The position numbers and the translations under genes are program-made. Shown here piece by piece: positions 18,831 through 30,420 of a DNA stretch of 64,000 nt (position 1 is the first letter of the stretch; the number at the start of each line of letters is the position of its first letter). This stretch comes from Typha latifolia (lineage: Eukaryota > Streptophyta > Magnoliopsida > Poales > Typhaceae): assembly GCA_019914945.1 (NCBI GenBank), contig CM034112.1:6332001-6396000 (forward strand). The letters are read 5' to 3'. A model generated the notes under the pieces. The model was not told the DNA's origin, searched no databases, and saw only the letters and a list, made by a program, of their open reading frames with translations.

Positions 18831-19501
18831 CGATCTATAACTTTCGTGTTTACGCCCTTTGTAGATTTGAACTGCAATGAGGATAATAACACGGAATAAC
18901 GTGGGTGATGGCGGTGGTGACGGGTGGAGTGGATGTTAGGGTTATGGATGGGTATAGAGATGAAGGTGGAATATTAATGTGATTAAGGGATATAAACAAA
19001 GGGAACGAAGTTGTCGAGATCCCAAAGAATACGGGTAGCTCGATAGTTGAGGGAGATTAGAAGTTAGGAGAAACATTGCCAGTGGTAGAGGTGGAATGAT
19101 GGTGAAGAGGGAGGAGGGAGATTAGGGTAGATAGATGATAGAGAGGCAAGAAATCAATATTCCAATAGCATAATGAATTTGGCTGACATCTACATATATA
19201 TAGAGGTTAGCCAACAAGTCCTAAAATAATAAGTAACCCTAATTCTAAAGGATTCCTGCCGATCACATTCGAATGCATAAAAGGCATTTTCTATATGTGC
19301 GAACATGATGCAAGCGTTCGAACGCACCCGATCGCGTTCGATCGCGCATTATGCGTTCTCTGTATTTGCGAACATGATGCATGCGTTCGCAAGGGCATTT
19401 GAACGCGACCCCACTTGTGTTTGAATGCGACTTATAGGAATTTTATTTTAATGAAAATAAACAACTAATGCAATGAGAAAAGATCCTATTTAAGTGTATC
19501 A
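18831..19501 (-). repeat. B-family LTR fragment, minus strand
   Basis: Lacks the U5 end; runs from the TTTACGCCCTTTG region to the terminal AAGTGTATCA at 19501. GTTCGAACGC-type motifs occur at 19315-19420. It sits inside or next to the B1 gag region. Confidence 0.75.
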
Positions 19502-20256
19502 AAATAGTTGATCAATACAAATTCAATGTCATTCCTCCGCTGTCTCTTGACAATCAAAGTATTGTTCCACTTAAAACACCTAATCCGTCGGATCATCGCC
19601 TTGAAATTTTAGGAAGTCCAAGCGTGCCATTCTCCCTCAGATAGCATTGTCGGGTTCACAAAAGATCCTTGGTTCAGGTCTAAACTTTTGTGCTTGTTGA
19701 TCTCCTTCTCTGAATCCTCAAGCTCGTCCATCACTATCTCTGAAGGGATCAACATCATCCTCTAAGTGTCAATCCTCTTCATCGACGAAGCGCACCGATG
19801 TTGCACGCCTCTTGGGTTCCACCACCACCGGTCTTGGGTTGTGTGACAGAGGTGGGGGATGATGTGTAGAAATAGGTAAAAGAGGATCATTAATATTAAC
19901 ATGTCGCACTTGGCTCTGTGGGGTATCGGTACGGTATGGTCCCACTGCTGGTCCTTCTTGAGACACCGATCTTCATCGAGGAGATGACGAAGCCGATCAG
20001 TTCATGACATATATTCCTTTAAAGCATTATGATTACTCTGCATTACGTCAACCCTATGCAGCAATGTTTGGAATGTGCCCCTAAGTTCTTCCGCCAAGCC
20101 CATGTTCACACCCATGGACATTAGTTGACTTAGTTCTACCATGGTCGCTCCAAAGGAATCGGCCTCACGATTATGGTCATCGTGGATTGAGTTTTCCCTT
20201 GTTGGTGTGTTCTCCATTGATCTCTTTGTTAATGCCATCATCCTTGTTTCCACCAT
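19502..20256 (-). pseudogene. gag: gag N-terminus and matrix-like region, probably of B1
   Basis: Two open pieces, 20256-20002 (start MVETRMMALTKRSMEN, helix LAEELRGTFQTLLHRV) and 19966-19769 (a proline/histidine-rich linker, then RRATSVRFVDEED), are joined by a broken stretch. Downstream to 19502 the sequence matches 32300-32470 (the LDFPKF and VEQYFD region that precedes capsid). This is the same gag as at 40347 and 50646. Its ATG lies about 25 bp from the degraded primer-binding site at 20281. Assignment to B1 rests on strand and order; the capsid start that should join it to 16793 is missing. Confidence 0.7.
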
Positions 20257-20280
20257 TATTGGAGGTTTGACGTTCGCCTA

Positions 20281-20449
20281 GCTCTAATGCTAATGATAGG
20301 TTACAGAACGATCCCTTCAAGATCTGGATTGATTGTAGAAAGTAGTTCGCACAACTGAGAGAAAATATTCACCAAATATTCTTTCGTAGTTAGAAAATGA
20401 AGAAACTAAGTGGGATCGATCCATAACACCCTGATCGACGTTGTTCATA
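20281..20449 (-). repeat. Degraded primer-binding site and 5' LTR remnant
   Basis: GCTCTAATGCTAA (20281-20293) is a mutated primer-binding site. The LTR starts TGATAGGTTACAG at 20294 and is cut at about 20450 by D2 sequence. Confidence 0.75.
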
Positions 20450-21265
20450 TATATAATTTTATTATCATCTAATATACCTAATTATTGAGTGATTATTATA
20501 CATCATATGTGGTTGAATTTGATATCACAACATGGTTATAGTTGGCATGCATCATATGTGTCATATTTGAGAGAGTTATGATGATGGGGTATGATAGGAA
20601 GATTTGTTTATGCACTTGATCACTTTATAATATAATATCAACATTACGTTTATATATTATCGATGAAACATTTATATACTCATTCATGACATAATGCTTC
20701 TTTCTAATTCATATTATCCAGTACATGATTTACTCTTTGTTTGACATCATTGATTCAGAGTAAGATCTATTCACTAAGTCTTTAGCTCATGACTCTCTTT
20801 ATTTCTTTTCTAACCCTGTTAGATATGTGGTACATGACAACGACTTGAGATATCCTGGGAAGATATTTTAGAGCAAAGATGAGGTGAGCTATAAACGTGA
20901 GATGGTATAGAAGACAGTTTATCTAGATATTGAGTTGTACCATTTAGATATTTGTATTCTATTGTATAATATATGTTGGATTATATTGTACTCATATACT
21001 AGTAGTTTTAGTTGTATCTTGATAATTTGTTGTGACCTGTGTAGATTTTGCCAGATTATATAGTGATCTAATGTATATTAGTGTGGATTTGGATTTTCAT
21101 ATTTTAATAGGTTTATTTGGTTGATAGTATGTTTTATCTCTTAGATGGATTATGTTGAGGACAGGTGTATCTATGTATGGCGACCCCACCTATCCTATCG
21201 CATGTGCTACGTGTGCCCTGTGAGCACGTGAGCGTGCACGCACCATACCGGGCGGGGACGTTACA
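20450..21265. mobile_element. D2: end fragment of a D element
   Basis: Matches 43430-44015 and 58795-59659, with the TATTCACT and CTCATGACTCT landmarks, and ends GGGGACGTTACA at 21265. Orientation is opposite to D1. More than two thirds of the element is missing on the left. Confidence 0.85.
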
Positions 21266-21600
21266 CCAAATGTCGTGGGATCTTGATATAGATGTTTTAG
21301 ACATTAAAGTAACCTAAAAAAAGGGATGGTATACCTACTGACCTTGCCGTATGATGGTATAGAGTTTAGCGAGCTATTCGAAGAGATGAGAAGCATGACG
21401 TCGCCGTATGTACATGATCGTTGGATAGAAATCGTTCCAAGGGTTGTACCATTAGAGTCATGCCTACGGAAGAGGTGTATGTGCTTGCCACTAGAACTGC
21501 ACTATCATGTCCCTCTACCAACCTTCAATCGAGAGGTCATGTGAATGCTCCTCCACTTGACTCATCAAAGTGGTGACAAAAAACACAAGCTATGGAACAT
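21266..21600 (+). pseudogene. K fragment: pre-reverse-transcriptase linker of a diverged gypsy-like element
   Basis: The plus strand encodes IEFSELFEEMRS...DRWIEIVPRVVP in an open frame at 21326-21544, which resembles the stretch before gypsy reverse transcriptase. It matches 3420-3660 on the opposite strand. The sequence after the EIVPR motif does not continue into the usual reverse transcriptase. Confidence 0.5.
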
Positions 21601-21689
21601 ACAAATACTCTCATTAATCGTAGAAAGAACTAGATTAAATCTTTATTGCTTGCTAATGCGGCACTTTAATTTATTTTTGTTATTCTATA

Positions 21690-22176
21690 TGAAATGGTAT
21701 AAATGCTATTGATGAAAGTGATGCTAATTCGAATTGGTTGTCCCAAATACCTGACTCGTGCAATGAAAAGTTGTCTATAGATTTTATGATGCTGAAACTA
21801 AACTACCCTTTGGGCATGTCCTTTGACAAAGGCTGTAGACCCCGATGGGTATCAGTTTGAAATTTTATCAAAAGTATTGGAATTTTATGGGGTCGGTATG
21901 TGCATTGTACTAAGACAATTCCAACTTAGTGAAAGTTTTTTAGCAATCTAGAACTATGTGTATGTTGCTTTGATACCTAAAATGCCTAACCTTACTAGGG
22001 TTTCTAAATTTAAACCCATATCCTTATATAATGTAGCTTATGGGCTTTTGCCTAAATTTGTTTCAGATCACCTAAAGTCTTTATTGCCCCATATTAGTTC
22101 GAAGCAAACTGCCTTCATAGTAGGTAGATTTGTTGGGGACAATATCGTGTTAACTCAAGAGATAGCCCATTCCTAA
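21690..22176 (+). pseudogene. LINE (L1-like) reverse transcriptase fragment
   Basis: The clearest part, 21958-22176, encodes YVALIPKMPN...VSKFKPISLYNVAYG...KQTAFIVGRFVGDNIVLTQEIAHS. These are the conserved fingers and palm motifs of plant L1 reverse transcriptases (consensus ALIPK, RPISL-N, QSAF--GR---DN-L---E). Upstream, around 21825-21860, a broken stretch resembles the AxGPDG motif. The catalytic YADD box and everything after it are missing; the frame stops at 22174. In L1 elements the enzyme primes reverse transcription at nicked target DNA. This is a dead, internally cut piece and the only non-LTR element I can identify. Confidence 0.8.
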
Positions 22177-22621
22177 TTCTCCCGACCCCAAAACCCCAAA
22201 ATTGAACCCTAATTTTTCGTGTGCTAGAAATAAACCTAGAAATCAAAAACCCTATAAACTGATCTGTAGACTGGAAAGAAACTAAAATTAAAAGGAACAA
22301 AAAGTGAAATTGTTATGGTCGTATGGAGAACTTAATCAAAGGTGCTATTTCTTCTGTGGATCTCTGAGTTGCTACTTGGCTCCTTTCATGAACTCATTTG
22401 CAAATTCTTGTCTACCTGCTACCATCTTCTAGAATACCTACACATATATCAAACAAGAAATTATCACAATATCATACTCATTAAGAAAATAAAGAATATA
22501 CAAAAGGGCTGGAAAAAAGTATTGTTCGAATAGAGAGGATTTGGAAGATTAAATACATAGATTTTTGCAAAGTTGGAGGAGTTTGTTATGCTTGAAGTAG
22601 TTGGGAAGGTCTCTAGCAAGC
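22177..22621. other. Unassigned sequence
   Basis: About 445 bp with no match elsewhere in the window and no convincing frame. The left edge abuts the LINE fragment, so it might be unrelated flanking DNA or a diverged element. Confidence 0.4.
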
Positions 22622-22730
22622 TGATATACCTAGTTAGAGTTTTTTCTGATTGCATTAGTTATTTGTTTTCATTAAAATAAATTTTCTATAGGTCGCATTT
22701 GAACGCGGTTTGGGGGCGCGTTCGAATGCA
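22622..22730 (+). repeat. B-family LTR start fragment
   Basis: TGATATACCTAGTTAGAG through two GTTCGAACGC-like motifs; matches the start of the LTR at 46624. Cut by D3. Confidence 0.75.
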
Positions 22731-24766
22731 TTTGGATTTCTTAATGTCTTAATCATTAATGTCATCTCTAAATATCATCATCATACTAGACCACTGTGCA
22801 TAGTCAACATCCAGTATCCGGTCTCAAAATCTAGCCTTAAGGCTCAGAGCATACCCAAGCAATCGTTAAGGGTATCTCAATCATCATACCCTGCCAATCG
22901 TTAAGGGTATCATTATCATCCATACCTGGGTACCCAACTAGCTAATAGAAACTATATGAGGATAACTCGCCACATATGCCCTAGCAAACGACGTGTGTCT
23001 GAATGTCTACTTTGCACACAAACTACTGACTACCTCGAACATAAGGCCACAAGATCGCGACTATGTCGAGCAATCAATCAATTTCACGCACGTTCTAACC
23101 CTCACGCCCACTATGGTATTCTCATGCTTTCTATCAATTATTTTATGCTTTCGTTCTAAATGACAAATCATATGTATTTTATCTAGTATTATAATAGGTC
23201 ATGCATATTAGGAATTTATGAGATAGGGAAGTTAAAAGAAACATATAATGCAATGCAATCTCTATCACATGTATACTCATGCTAGAGGTCATCTCGACAT
23301 AAAGTCATAACAGTATAATTATCTCTAATCATCTCTATATATTACCACTATACTCATATCCAAGATCAGTTTAATAAAATATATGATAAAATATGCTCAA
23401 CTACAATCATATCTAGAGAAGGTCATATAATCATGTTGGAGGCCAAAACATGCCTATACATAATTATATAATATCATATTTTGAGAAAGGCATCTAGGAG
23501 ATAAAACTACTCACATCTAGTCAGGAGACACGAACAATGTATCCCTCACATTGTCAACCGAGTTCAACTCATCGCTTATATGGTCCACGGGGTCTCAAAT
23601 AAGGGATTCATGATCTAAAAATATTTATGTAGTATAAAGTTAGTCGTTTATTTACCTAGAATTCATCCATGTAAAATATAATGATTTATTAAACTTTATG
23701 AATTAACTGGGGTTTATATTATAAATATGTAGTTATGATAACCTTAACATGTTGTCACTATAAATTATATTCACTTACTAAAGACTCTACTTTCTAATTA
23801 AATATTAAGCATACAATGATTATTCTCTTTTGATATAAAATATAAAAGGGTAAAATAAAAATGAAATAAAATTAAATACTATATCTAATTGCAATTCAAT
23901 TAGTTTACAATTATTACTTTTACTGAACTAGTTACTAATTATATATATATAATAATCACTATCCATTAATATAAAAATAGTTATCACAGCTTAGCATTTT
24001 ATTTTATAGAAAATAATATATAATAATAATGTGCTAGAAATGCATTGTAGATATATATTAATCTAATAAACAATGGCTAAACTATAAGTAAATTTATATC
24101 AAATAATTATAAATATAATTAATAGATTATTATACTAAAATAACTTAGCTAATAATTATAGTTGTGAGTGTAAATTATCAAAATAGTTGACTATATAAAC
24201 CAATTTATCTAAATTTTAGAAAATAAATTATATAACTAATAGAAATTAAGAAAAGGGAGCAACCCTTTGCTAATAGTGCTGGGTCGAGCCAAGCACTGTT
24301 GCAAAAAGAGGAGGAAGAACTGAGGAGGGAGAAGAAGAAAGAAGAAAGAAAGAAGAAGAAAGAAAGAAACGAGAAGATGAAGAGCAGAGGAGAAGAAAGG
24401 AAGGGAAGGGCATTAGGCCAATGGGGAGGGGCTCGACTGCAGTTGGCTAGCTAGCGACTTGGCCCCGGCGAGCCCAAGGGCAATGTCCGCTCCTTAGGTT
24501 AGCATCGACAAGAGAGAGAGAGAAAGAGAGTGAGTAAGTGAGAGAGAAAGAGATCGAAGGAGAGAGAGAGGAAAATAGATTTAAAGGGATAGAGGGAGGA
24601 TGGCGGTGGCGGCGGGGCCCATCTAGCCGGCGGTGCGTGGCTGCCCCATCGCTTGCCACGGTAGGTGAGAAAATTTTCTCACTTGCTGGGCTCGGCTTGG
24701 GCACGAGGTCGGCCACAATGTTGTCAATCACGTCGTGCCCATTTTTTTAAGGCCTAGGTTGTTATA
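22731..24766. mobile_element. D3: D element lacking one end
   Basis: Same orientation as D1. It retains the ACTAGACCACTGTGCATAG block, two hairpin units (22845-22915), the AT-rich middle, the GA-rich block (24505-24570) and the end GTTGTTATA (expected GTTACA). The left several hundred bases are missing. Confidence 0.82.
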
Positions 24767-25129
24767 GTCAGATTTAGGTAGCCCTCCAGTAGTTGCAATG
24801 TGGTGACAATTCAATGCTAAATCTCATCAAGCTGCACTTGCTTTTCACTTCGTTTGAAGTCCATTGACATCTCCACAAAGTCAAGTATGATCAGACACAA
24901 ACTTTGAAACTATTGGGTGCCAAGCACAATGTCCGCTCCTTAGAAAGGATAGGTGAAAGGCATGTGCTGCTTTTGCAATGTACTAAGGAAATTTGTCTTA
25001 CTTTGCATGAAATGCCTTAAGGCTCTAATGTGACAATCTTTTCTTTTTTCCATGATTGATTGATTGACTTGTCTTTTCAGATCATAGATTATTACTTCTT
25101 TGGCGGCACCTTAGGATTGAGAATAAATC
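24767..25129 (-). pseudogene. K fragment, left flank of M
   Basis: The minus strand of 24770-24960 reads like the gypsy protease to reverse-transcriptase linker (DFVEMSMDFKRSEKQVQLDE). Positions 24970-25129 match 3895-4055. The unbroken K sequence at 4045-4075 shows that K continued directly to 47443 before M inserted. Confidence 0.6.
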
Positions 25130-25618
25130 TAATACACCTTGCTAGAGTCTTTTCTTATTGTATTAGTTATTTATTTTTAAGAAAATAAAGTTTTTGTAGG
25201 TCGCGTTTGAACGTGGAAGGAGGAGCGTTTGAACGCCTTTGCGAACGCCTACATCAGTTTGCAAAAACAGAGAACGCAAAATGTGCATTTGAATGCCCGT
25301 GTATGAATGCCTACATTAGTTCGCATCCTAAGATAATGTAATTTGTACGTTCGAACGCGGTCGACCCCAATTGAACATGATCGGCGAGAATCGACTAGTA
25401 TTAGGGTTAATAATTATTAATTTGGCTTGTTGGTTAGCCTCTTAAAATGTGTGAATGGTAGCCAAAATCATTATGATGAATGAATAATAATTTCTATCTT
25501 CCTCTATCCTCTTCTAGTCTCTATATCCTAATCTCCCTCCTCCCTCTTCACCAGCCAGCCACCTCTACTGTTGGCAAGGTCTCATCTATCTTCTAATCTC
25601 CCTTGTCTGTCGAGTTGA
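25130..25618 (+). repeat. M 5' LTR, piece 1
   Basis: TAATACACCTTGC (TG mutated to TA) through the palindrome-rich U3 to GTCGAGT, where H inserted. Matches 46624-47100. Confidence 0.85.
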
Positions 25619-26477
25619 TAGATTGTAGCTCTGATACCAAATTGATGGATTCTATGCTACCAAAAGATAGGCTCTGATACCAAATTGATGGGTTCTATAG
25701 TACCAAACTGATAGGCTTTGATACCAATGATAGGTTATAGAACAATTCCTTTAATATCTGAATTTATTGCAAAAAGCAGTCCGCGCAACTAAGGGAAAAT
25801 ATTATTCCGTAGTCAGAAAATTACTAGACGAAGTGGAATCGATCTGTAACTCCCTCATCTACTTTTTTGTATTTATTCCCTTCACAAATTCGAACTGTAA
25901 CTATCGGTGGTGATGGGTGGAGTGGAAGTTAGGGTTATGGATGATAATGGAGATGAGGGTGGATGGTGGATATTGTTTAAGGGATAAAGACGAAGGAGAA
26001 GAAGTGATCAAGATCCCAAAGAAGGGGGAGGACTCGATAGACGAGGGAGATTAGAAGTTAGGAGAGACATTGCCAATGGTAGAGGTGATAGGTTGGTTAA
26101 GAGGTAGGAGGGAGATTAGGGTAGAGAGAAGATAGAGAGGCAAGAAACCAATATTCCAATAGCATAATGAATTTGGCTGCTATCCACACTTTTATAGAGA
26201 CTAGCTAATAAGCCCTAATAATAATAACTAACCCTAATTTTAGTAGAATCCCGCCGATCACGTTCAAATGTACAAAAGGGTATTCTCTATATGTGCGAAT
26301 GTGATGCAAGCGTTCAAATGCGTCTTTCGCGTTCTCTATATTTGCCAACCTGATGTAGGCATTTGCAAGGGCATTAGATCACGACCCCTTCCGCATTCGA
26401 ACGGGATATACAGGAATTTTAATTTAATAAAAATAAATAACTAATGCAATAAGACAAGACTCTAACAAGGTGTATCA
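25619..26477 (-). repeat. H 3' LTR with five primer-binding units at its end
   Basis: The basic LTR is TGATAGGTTATAG...GGTGTATCA (25728-26477). Before it, 25619-25727 is an array of units of about 22 bp holding GCTCTGATACCA or decayed forms at 25628, 25651, 25671, 25694 and 25715. The target duplication lies outside the array, so the array is part of the inserted LTR. Confidence 0.88.
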
Positions 26478-26995
26478 GCCCACCATGCTTCCCCCACCTT
26501 GTCCTCAAGGTGAAAAGTCAGGGAAACGCTCAAAAATATTAGTGTCCAACTCCCACGTCGCCTCATCAAATGGCTTGCCAAGCCACTCAACTAGAATCTC
26601 CATCTCTAATCTAGTATCATGTCATCGTCGACTCTTAGCAAGTACATGAACTGTCTCTGCGATCTCTGTCTCCTCTAATGGCTTCGGTAGAGATGATCCA
26701 ACGACCTCATGATCACTAATCCGCTCTCTCAGTAATGAAACATAGAAGATAGGATGCATTCTCGACCTCTCTAGCAGCTTCAAACGATATGCAACCGAAC
26801 CAATCTGCTCTACCACCCGAAATAGACCGAAGTAGCATGTGCTAAATTTTGCTTTTGCATCGGATGCAAGGTCACCTATTGATACGATTTCACCCTCACA
26901 AACACCCAATTGCCGATGTTGAACTCTTGCTCCCCATGGCTGCGATCATAAACTTGCTTCATGCGGTTTTGAGCAAGTTTAAGATGGGCACATAA
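26478..26995 (-). pseudogene. H polypurine tract, chromodomain region and integrase C-terminus
   Basis: Positions 26478-26512 hold the purine-rich tract and the CCTTGAGGACAAGG block on the minus strand. From 26909 to 26622 an open frame encodes the integrase C-terminal domain (VVEQIGSVAYRLKLLERSRMHP-FYVSLLRERI) running into the chromodomain start (ETVHVLAKSRR). The chromodomain itself (VEWLGKPSDE type) follows in a broken frame. The upstream part with the LAQN-MKQVYDRSHQE stretch runs into D4 at 26995. Matches 62108-62470 and 46380-46560. Confidence 0.78.
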
Positions 26996-29711
26996 TGTAA
27001 CAAACCAAACGCAAAAAAAAAATAGTTACATGGCACGACGTGGCCGGCCACAGTGTAGCTGGCCTTGTGCCATGCAGTGGCAGGAGGGGAGCGTGCCACG
27101 CACCCTCGCGTCGCCACAACCAACCGGCTGTGGCCAGCTGGCCACGGCGGGCCCCAGCGTCGCTGCAGCCACCGCCAACCTCCGCGAGCTTCGGCGAGCT
27201 CCTTTCTCTCCCTCCCTCTCTCTCTCTCTTCCTCTATCTCTCTCTCTCTCTCTCTCGCTCACACCCGAGCTCGGGCCTGTTGGAATCGAGCCGCCAGCGA
27301 GAGGCCGGCCGCTGGCTGGCCAGCAGCGGCCGGTGCCCTCCCCGCCGACCCGGTTCCGCAGTCCCCTCCCCTCCACTCTTTCTTCTCTTCTTCTCTTCTC
27401 TTCTTTTCTTCTTCTTCCTCAGCTGCTTCTTCTCTTCTTGTCTTTCTACAACAGTGCTGGGCTCGGCCTAACACTATAGTAGGATAGTGCAGGACCAAGC
27501 TCAGCACTAGTACTAGTAATCCTTATTTTGTTATTTTTTATTTATTTGTTTAGGTATTTCTGTTTTAATTAATACAAAGAAATTTAGACATTATTTATTT
27601 TAATAATAATATATATTCATCAATATGATTATTGTTAATTATAATTAATTAATGATTAATTAGGTTATAAACTATTACACATGAATATAAGTAATACTTA
27701 TACTTATTTATTTATTTATTTACTTATATGTATATTAGATTAATAGATAGATTTGTAAATTATAATTATTAGATTTATATTCTAATATTCTTATGATATA
27801 CATTTTAAGTAATTCTACTAATGTCTTATACATTATTATTTTTGTAACAAATAAAATACTAGGCTTATGTATTTATTTATTATTTTATAAAGTAATCTCT
27901 AATTAATTAAGATATAATTATAGTTAGGTTTTCATCTATATTTTTATTTTTATTTTTATCTGTAATTAAAAATATAACTAGTTATAAAGATGAGCAGAAA
28001 TTCTAAAACCTTCTAAATCATCATATATTATATGAACGGATTTTAATCAGATAAACGGCTAACATCATACTACTTAAATAATTTCAGATTTCGTCCCCCC
28101 TTTTCAAGATCCCGTGGACATAGCTATCGAGGCTTGATTATTGTCGTAGCAACGTGAACGAGTGGTTGTTTGGTATTTGCAGTGGTGGTGAGTAGTTTTA
28201 TTCCCTAGACGCCTTTCTCAAATTATGATATATTATATCTTATGTACACGCATGTTTTGGCATCCAGCATGATGATATGATTTCATCTAGAGATGATTTC
28301 AGTCAAGCATATTTTATCATACATTTGATTAGGCTGATCTGAGATATGAGTATATTGGTGATATATAGAGATGATTATACTATTATGGTTTTATGTCGGG
28401 ATGATCTCTATCATGAGTATGCATGTGATAGACTAGCAAAAGTATACATGATTAGAGTCGGCATTGCATTATTTTTCTCTCGGCTTCTTTGCTACCTAAA
28501 TTCCTGAGTTGCATGATCTGTTGTTGTACTGGATATATGCATATGATTTATCATGTATAGGAAATCATAAAAGTACATGTGTATGTGATGTAATGTGATG
28601 TGATATGATGTGATGGCTGGAACGGTATCAGGTTCGGACTAGTATTGGACATATTCTTAACTTATGGCAGAGTATGGTGATGGCTGATGGTTGTACTCTT
28701 AGCGTATGACAGGGTACAACTATCATTGATATATTCTTAGCGTATGGCAGGGTATGATTACTTTCTTCTGAGATACCATTAGCGTATGACAGCGTATGAT
28801 TTATCTATAGAGATACCCTTAGCATATGGCAGGGTATGATTTATCTTTAGAGATACTCTTAGCGTATGACAGGGTATGCTCTAAGCTTGTGACATGATGT
28901 GTATCGAGGTTGGGGCCGGGTACCGTAGTCCAGCATGGTGGATGATATTCAGAGTTGAGACGGATGATTCTGATAGTGAGAGATATGTGGATTATATATG
29001 GCTTTGACATATACGATTATCTAGTGGTTGGCATGCATCATGCATCATCATTGATGTGATATATATTTTATACATGATATGGTGTTATATTCGGTGATGC
29101 TATATGGTAATTTCATCATGTGTTATATATTTTAAGTTGAGGATATAATATGCTCATTCATGAGAATTGATTTCATTCATATATATGTCATTCCGGATTC
29201 ATATATACATATTCATACATGGCATCATGTTGCTTTCTGATTCATATTATCCAGTACATGATTTACTCTCTGTTTGGCATCACTGATTCGGGGTAAGGTC
29301 TATTCACTGAGCATTTTGCTCATGACTCTCTTTATTTTTTTTCTAAGCCCCCCCTAGATATTATGATACGTGATAGTGACTTGAGATATCATGATGAGAT
29401 ATTTTAAAGCAAGGATGATGCGAGCTATAGACGTGAGGCAGTATAGAAGATAATTTAACCAGACTTTGAGTTGTACCATTGTTCGTTATATTTGTACCTT
29501 ATTGTATCAGATGATGATTTGTATAGTACATGTCAGATTATAGAGCACTCATGTATCAGTTGTTTAGTTGTATCTTGATGGTTTGTTGTGGCCTGTGTGG
29601 GCCTTGCCAAATTATGTAGTGGTTTAGTGTATATTATTATGTTAATAAGTTTATTTGGTTGATAGTATGATGTATTTGGTGATGGATTATATGATCATAG
29701 ATAGGTTAACA
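26996..29711. mobile_element. D4: D element in H integrase
   Basis: Starts TGTAACAAAC at 26996, in opposite orientation to D1. It includes CT-rich microsatellites (27205-27262), an AT-rich middle and six hairpin units. The right end lacks about 115 bp of the usual GC-rich terminus, ending near GGTTAACA. It splits the H integrase; the empty site is at about 62470. No clean target duplication. Confidence 0.85.
28640..28885. repeat. D4 hairpin array, six units
   Basis: Units begin near 28650, 28691, 28730, 28772, 28812 and 28852 with a TAGCGTATG-type loop. Arms include ATACCCT/AGGGTAT (28812), ATACTCT/AGGGTAT (one G-T pair) and GTTGTAC/GTACAAC (28691). Confidence 0.78.
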
Positions 29712-30420
29712 ACCTCCTCAATGTGGCATCTCTATCCATCAAAACTAAGTCCACCTCTATCCGTGTCAGAGCTGTGTGTCCATACACCACCTCAAATGGA
29801 GTCATGCTAATGCTTCTATGGTAGGCGGTGTTGTAAGACCACTCCGCCCAATGTAAGAACTCCAACCATCATCTCGGCATCTCTCCAACAAAGCACCTCA
29901 AGTACTACTCAATGCCTCGATTGACCACCTCAGTTAACTGAAGTTCAATCGAGTCCCCTTGTAATCTAAAAAACTCTATCCAAAAGTTGCTCGTAAATAC
30001 ACAATCACGATCCGAGACAATCGTGCGTGGCATACCATTTAACTGAGCGACATCTCTCACAAAAATTTCAGCCACTGACTTGGCTAAAAAGGGATATGAT
30101 AATGCAGAAAAGTGTGCATACTTGCTCAATCTATAAATGACCACAAAAATAACAGAATAACCATGTACCAGCGAAAGACCCTTTATGAAATCCATAGAAA
30201 TGTCTTCTCAAACACGATCCGATATAGGTAAAGGCTGTAGTAATCCGGCCGGTTTCAATGTGGTTGCCTTAGTCTTTTGACAGACTTCACAAGCACGGAC
30301 AAAACTCCCCACATCTTTCCTCATTCTTGGCCATGTGCAACTTTGAGATATTCTCCTATAAGTCCTCAAGACATCCTCATGACCAGCCTTTGGAGTTTGG
30401 TGGAAGTGCTCTAACAATTT
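29712..30420 (-). pseudogene. H integrase zinc domain and core
   Basis: From 30417: LLEHFHQTPKAGHEDVLRTY and VRACEVCQ form the HHCC zinc domain. Then MDFIKG (first catalytic aspartate, 30195) and IVSDRD (second). The frame then runs from RLQG into TEVVNRGIE with the AYHPQTDGQ stretch deleted, so the glutamate is kept but its spacing is wrong. After 29905 the sequence continues with the WAEWSYNTA-type segment on the minus strand, with breaks, to the D4 edge. Also seen: VDR changed to IYR. Confidence 0.82.

Larger units (their letters stand above)
4396..20449 (-). mobile_element. B1: minus-strand Ty3/gypsy chromovirus-like element, nested and decayed
   Basis: From right to left the element reads 5' LTR remnant (20294-20449), gag, protease, reverse transcriptase, RNase H, integrase and 3' LTR (4396-5205). 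It is interrupted by LTR fragments (17780-19501), A3, D1, A2 and A1. Gag pieces at 13635-13913 and 16556-16788 join exactly once D1 is removed. The two halves of reverse transcriptase join once A1 is removed. The 19502-20256 gag start is assigned here by order and strand; that join is inferred. Confidence 0.7.
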
